Source: JASLBX01 sp036374175 (lineage in GTDB: Bacteria; Actinomycetota; Actinomycetes; Jiangellales; Jiangellaceae). From it: DNA of 17,255 nt. Below, in pieces: positions 15,120-17,255 of this stretch (its first letter is position 1; each line of letters opens with the position of its first letter). Where the stretch lies: the NCBI GenBank assembly GCA_036374175.1, contig DASUUH010000111.1, positions 1 through 17,255 of the forward strand, read 5' to 3'. The notes under the pieces are model-generated. The model searched no databases. It had not been told where the DNA came from and was given only the letters and a program-made list of their open reading frames with translations. Both the position numbers and the translations under genes were made by a program.

Positions 15120-15548
15120 ATGGGCGAATTGGATGGCCACGAGTGCCACTTGGATTACGGAGAGTGGCGAGTTCTGCGAGAGGCCTCGCGGATCCACGAA
15201 CGCACCAAGGCTCCTCAGTATTACCTAGAGCTTTCTTACCAGGTCTCGTTCGCCACTGTGCTGCTCGGCCTCGGAGTGTCTTTCGTTACATCCACTCTTT
15301 GGCTCGCAGACGAGTCTTTATCAGTCAAGGTGGCTGGCGGGACCATCGCCTTCACAATAGCTGTGCTAGCTGCCTTCTTGAATATCGGGCGATTGTCAGC
15401 ATGCGGCACACTCGTTCACCTTGGAATGATTGCACTTGCATCTTTCGGGATAGCAACACTTCGTACGTACGAATCCTGGCCATTCACTGCAGTCGTGGCG
15501 GGACTATACGGCGCCATCGTCGTTATTTCGCGTATCCTGCTTCGGTGA
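15120..15548 (+). CDS. Uncharacterised four-helix membrane protein, first gene of a coupled pair
   Basis: 142 residues. A charged cytoplasmic-looking N-terminus of about 40 residues (acidic start, then VLREASRIHERTKAPQYY) precedes four predicted membrane helices at about 42-62, 70-89, 95-114 and 120-140, ending at LR. There is no enzymatic motif and no family that I recognise. ATG at 15120 has TAGGAA upstream. Its stop overlaps the next gene's GTG as GTGA, implying coupled translation. Base composition is well below the surroundings (one 60-base line inside counts 28 G/C, another 33, against 41 in a line from the transporter operon), suggesting separate origin. The layout of a soluble segment plus a small helical bundle resembles small membrane effectors in general, but nothing visible proves such a role. 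Confidence 0.7.
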   Translation: MGELDGHECHLDYGEWRVLREASRIHERTKAPQYYLELSYQVSFATVLLGLGVSFVTSTLWLADESLSVKVAGGTIAFTIAVLAAFLNIGRLSACGTLVHLGMIALASFGIATLRTYESWPFTAVVAGLYGAIVVISRILLR

Positions 15549-16165
15549 TCGCCGACCGATTCGCTGAATCACGAGCGCGTAGGGCATGGATGTCCGAGTC
15601 TGTGGAATCCGAAATTCTAGCGGGCTTGTATGAGATCGCTATGGGTGTCAGGTTGATGGGAATTGTCGACACCGTTGCGCACCGCCGCTCAGTGAGACGT
15701 GACCTTGCTACCCAGATGGATCAAGTAACGTGGCTTATAAGAACCCAATTGCCACGGTATGTTGCAGGTGACGACACCGTAATCCGTGATGAACTGGCGG
15801 TGCGTGCCGAGGCCGTACAGCAGTGGAAGCGACGGGTGCTGATATCCGCTGGTCCAGCCACAGACGGTGTACGCCAGGAGGTCGTTCACGCTCTTGCGCA
15901 TGCCATGAAGGGAGACTGGAGTGCTCTCCCAAGACTCGACGGAGAGTCACTGCAAGCATCACGGCCTCGGTTAGCTCGTCGCGTGACGCTTGCGGTCGCA
16001 GCTATTGCACCACTCGTTCTGCTGCTTACAGCTCAGGAGTTCGACGTTGTCGGTCCTGGAGTAAGGGAGCCCTTACTGGCGCTGGCGATCCCACTCGCCC
16101 TCGCGCCACTCACTTGGCTGCAGCGAGGTCATGGCTCCGCGCCAGGTGCCTGGGCTCGTGATTGA
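15545..16165 (+). CDS. Uncharacterised protein with a C-terminal membrane hairpin, second gene of the pair
   Basis: 206 residues from GTG 15545, which overlaps the preceding stop. Residues 1-140 are soluble and mostly helical, with many charged residues (VAHRRSVRRDLATQMDQVTW) and a MKGDWSALPRL segment (121-131). Two hydrophobic helices follow, at about 147-164 and 177-193, and then a short polar tail. I do not recognise the family, though I recall uncharacterised actinobacterial membrane proteins with a GDW-type motif before C-terminal helices. The GTGA junction and matching low G+C suggest the two proteins work as a complex. An alternative is that the two were one protein split by a frameshift, since the first ends in a helix and the second begins in the cytoplasm. 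A hairpin 17 bases after the stop probably ends the unit. Confidence 0.65.
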   Translation: MIADRFAESRARRAWMSESVESEILAGLYEIAMGVRLMGIVDTVAHRRSVRRDLATQMDQVTWLIRTQLPRYVAGDDTVIRDELAVRAEAVQQWKRRVLISAGPATDGVRQEVVHALAHAMKGDWSALPRLDGESLQASRPRLARRVTLAVAAIAPLVLLLTAQEFDVVGPGVREPLLALAIPLALAPLTWLQRGHGSAPGAWARD

Positions 16166-16182
16166 GGTCAGTATCGGGCAGC

Positions 16183-16202
16183 TGGCCGGCAATCCCCGGC
16201 CA
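16183..16202 (+). terminator. Hairpin after the membrane gene pair, possible terminator
   Basis: A seven-pair stem, TGGCCGG (16183-16189) with CCGGCCA (16196-16202), and a six-base loop lie 17 bases after the stop at 16165. There is no T-tract, so termination is plausible but unproven. Confidence 0.4.
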
Positions 16203-16332
16203 CGGGGGCATCGAGTAGGTACGGGCGGTCGACGTCGATGTGCCATTCAGGCACCGGACAAGTCATGACATCGGCGTTTCAGAAATGATCATAGGCACGC
16301 GAGCCGTGTCAGTTCATCGCGGTGCCGCTGGC
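16203..16332. other. Short non-coding stretch before the istB remnant
   Basis: No gene or clear signal. It may hold debris of the istA gene or of the end of the IS21-type element, but I could not match it. Confidence 0.4.
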
Positions 16333-16676
16333 ATGTCGGCGATCAAGACCGTGGACGCTTCGACTTCCTCCTACCAACGCTCGGTGCGCAAGCAGGTGGT
16401 GCTGCAACTGGCCTAGCGGACTTCCTCCTGGAAGCCAAGTACGTCGTCTTCCTCGGCCGGCCCGGCACCGGCAAGGCCAACCTGTCCATCGAGCTGACCG
16501 CCCATGAAGGCCGCCGCGGCCACCGAATTACGTTCGCCGCCCCCGATGGGTCCAATGACTCGACGCCATCGCAACGGCTGTGCGATGCCCAACTCGACTG
16601 CTCCGCCGCGAAGCGTCCAGCGTCCTGCCGCATTGGCACTCGCTACGACCTGTGGCTTGCCGTGAGGGACTGCTGA
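16333..16676 (+). pseudogene. istB: Inactivated IS21 family helper ATPase (IstB) remnant
   Basis: Two frames together match the middle of IstB, the AAA+ helper of IS21 transposition. The frame from 16333 gives SSYQRSVRKQVVLQLA and stops at TAG 16414. The next frame begins LADFLLEAKYVVFLGRPGTG at 16413 and continues KANLSIELTAHEGRRGHRITFA before losing similarity around 16550; it closes at 16676. Walker A reads GRPGTGKA, with Ala replacing the Ser/Thr that binds magnesium, so ATPase activity would be lost even without the frameshift. The N-terminal part, Walker B and the C-terminal part are absent or unrecognisable. This is an old mobile-element scar forming the right side of the low-G+C patch. 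Confidence 0.75.
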
Positions 16677-16803
16677 TCGAGTGCAGGCGAGAGACCGTCA
16701 CCGTCTGCCTTGTCGCAGCACGGCGTGCCGAGTTGAGAGCAGCCTGACCCATGTGGTGCTCGGGAAGTGGGCAAGCGCCCCGACCAAGCCGGGACCCGTC
16801 CAG

Positions 16804-17255
16804 TCAGCGAAACATAGCGACCGGCACTGTAGTCCCATAGGAGCGGTTCTCAAATACTCCGCTCAGCACCCCGTCCGCGTACGCCAACCTTGCCTCCCCG
16901 AATGAGCCATCCACCGCTTCGTACGGAACAAAGACGTTGGACCCTTCGATGATGCCAGCCCCGGCCGCGGTTACTCCGTATTCCGAGATCTCCTGCAGGA
17001 CGATCTGGTCACCGTACTGATCGATCCGATAGCCCAGTCCGTTGTCGGCGGTCCACCAGCCGGTAAGATCCAGACTCGGCTGCAGCGCGACCTCCGCATT
17101 CGTTCTCGCGCTCGCCTCCAGATCGGCCACCCTATCCTCGAGCGCTGAGTTCTCGACCTCGCTCTCTGTCACTTCCCCACCAGTAGCGGCCGACTGGAAC
17201 GTCACTGTCCCGCTAGGAAAATCGATCTCGTCAATCTTCTGACCGCCTACAAGCG
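16804..17255 (-). CDS. C-terminal part of an uncharacterised protein (runs off the right edge)
   Basis: The frame is open to the window edge, giving 149 residues that end at TGA 16804-16806. A GTG at 17205 could be an internal start, but the coding-like sequence LVGGQKIDEIDFPSGT continues upstream of it, so I treat the gene as partial. An Asn/Glu-rich heptad-like stretch (SEVENSALEDRVADLEASAR) suggests a short coiled coil. About 85 residues follow that alternate hydrophobic and polar positions: LTGWWTADNGLGYRIDQYGD, a central Gly/Ile strand, and FENRSYGTTVPVAMFR at the end. This pattern resembles a small beta-sandwich or lipocalin-like domain opening with a GWW motif. No catalytic residues are evident and I recognise no family. 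The visible part has no signal peptide or membrane helix. Confidence 0.7.
   Translation of the reverse strand, partial: LVGGQKIDEIDFPSGTVTFQSAATGGEVTESEVENSALEDRVADLEASARTNAEVALQPSLDLTGWWTADNGLGYRIDQYGDQIVLQEISEYGVTAAGAGIIEGSNVFVPYEAVDGSFGEARLAYADGVLSGVFENRSYGTTVPVAMFR

Noticed and set aside
14952..15197. A minus-strand frame with a protein-like C-terminal segment
   Set aside because: It overlaps the start of the membrane gene on the other strand, and only about 40 residues look protein-like. It may be debris, but I cannot assign it.
15120..16165. A named CBASS or SLATT-type defence effector
   Set aside because: The small multi-helix membrane layout is suggestive, but there is no cyclase, sensor or nuclease gene beside it and no diagnostic motif.
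1..17255. CRISPR arrays, tRNA or rRNA genes, riboswitches
   Set aside because: I saw no regularly spaced repeats and no cloverleaf or rRNA-like segments in either strand by eye. A covariance-model scan would settle this.

Overview
The window looks like a chromosomal accessory region of a high-GC Gram-positive bacterium (Actinomycetota). The coding sequence is strongly G+C rich with G/C-biased third positions. GTG starts are common, genes overlap by ATGA or GTGA, and the protein families (IclR regulators, a Gfo/Idh/MocA oxidoreductase, a permease-ATPase fusion of the peptide ABC class) are typical of soil actinomycetes. I cannot name the genus from the sequence.

Region 1 (1-487) is a short scarred stretch on the + strand. 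It holds a possible 38-residue membrane peptide, a strong hairpin, and a C-terminal stub of a thiamine-diphosphate-dependent enzyme. A perfect 24-bp palindrome separates it from the convergent main operon.

Region 2 (480-12931, all minus strand, so transcribed right to left) is one tightly packed ten-gene catabolic operon. Transcription order is: lipoprotein solute-binding protein, DppB-like permease, a fused DppC-like permease/DppD-like ATPase, DppF-like ATPase, Gfo/Idh/MocA oxidoreductase, IclR regulator, creatininase-family amidohydrolase, aldehyde dehydrogenase, class III (GSA-aminomutase-like) aminotransferase, and M81/MlrC-family metallopeptidase. Seven of its nine junctions are 4-bp start/stop overlaps and one is a 1-nt gap. 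The logic is uptake of a peptide-like or amide-containing molecule, opening of amide bonds by two metal-dependent hydrolases, then transamination and oxidation of an amino acid or semialdehyde product, all under an IclR regulator. The substrate is not known.

Region 3 (12973-14431) is divergent. It contains a frameshifted IclR pseudogene, a 16-bp inverted repeat that looks like an operator, an intact FAH-family hydrolase, and a short-chain dehydrogenase that breaks off after about 45 residues at an insertion-sequence scar.

Region 4 (about 14423-16676) is an insertion-sequence-bounded patch. It has an IS1634-like transposase fragment on the left and an inactivated IS21 istB remnant on the right. 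Between them are about 600 bases without a recognisable gene and then a translationally coupled pair of uncharacterised membrane-protein genes (15120-16165) of clearly lower G+C. This pair is the best candidate in the window for an undescribed system.

Region 5 (16804 to the window end) is the C-terminal part of an uncharacterised protein with a short heptad-like stretch and a beta-rich tail. It runs off the right edge.
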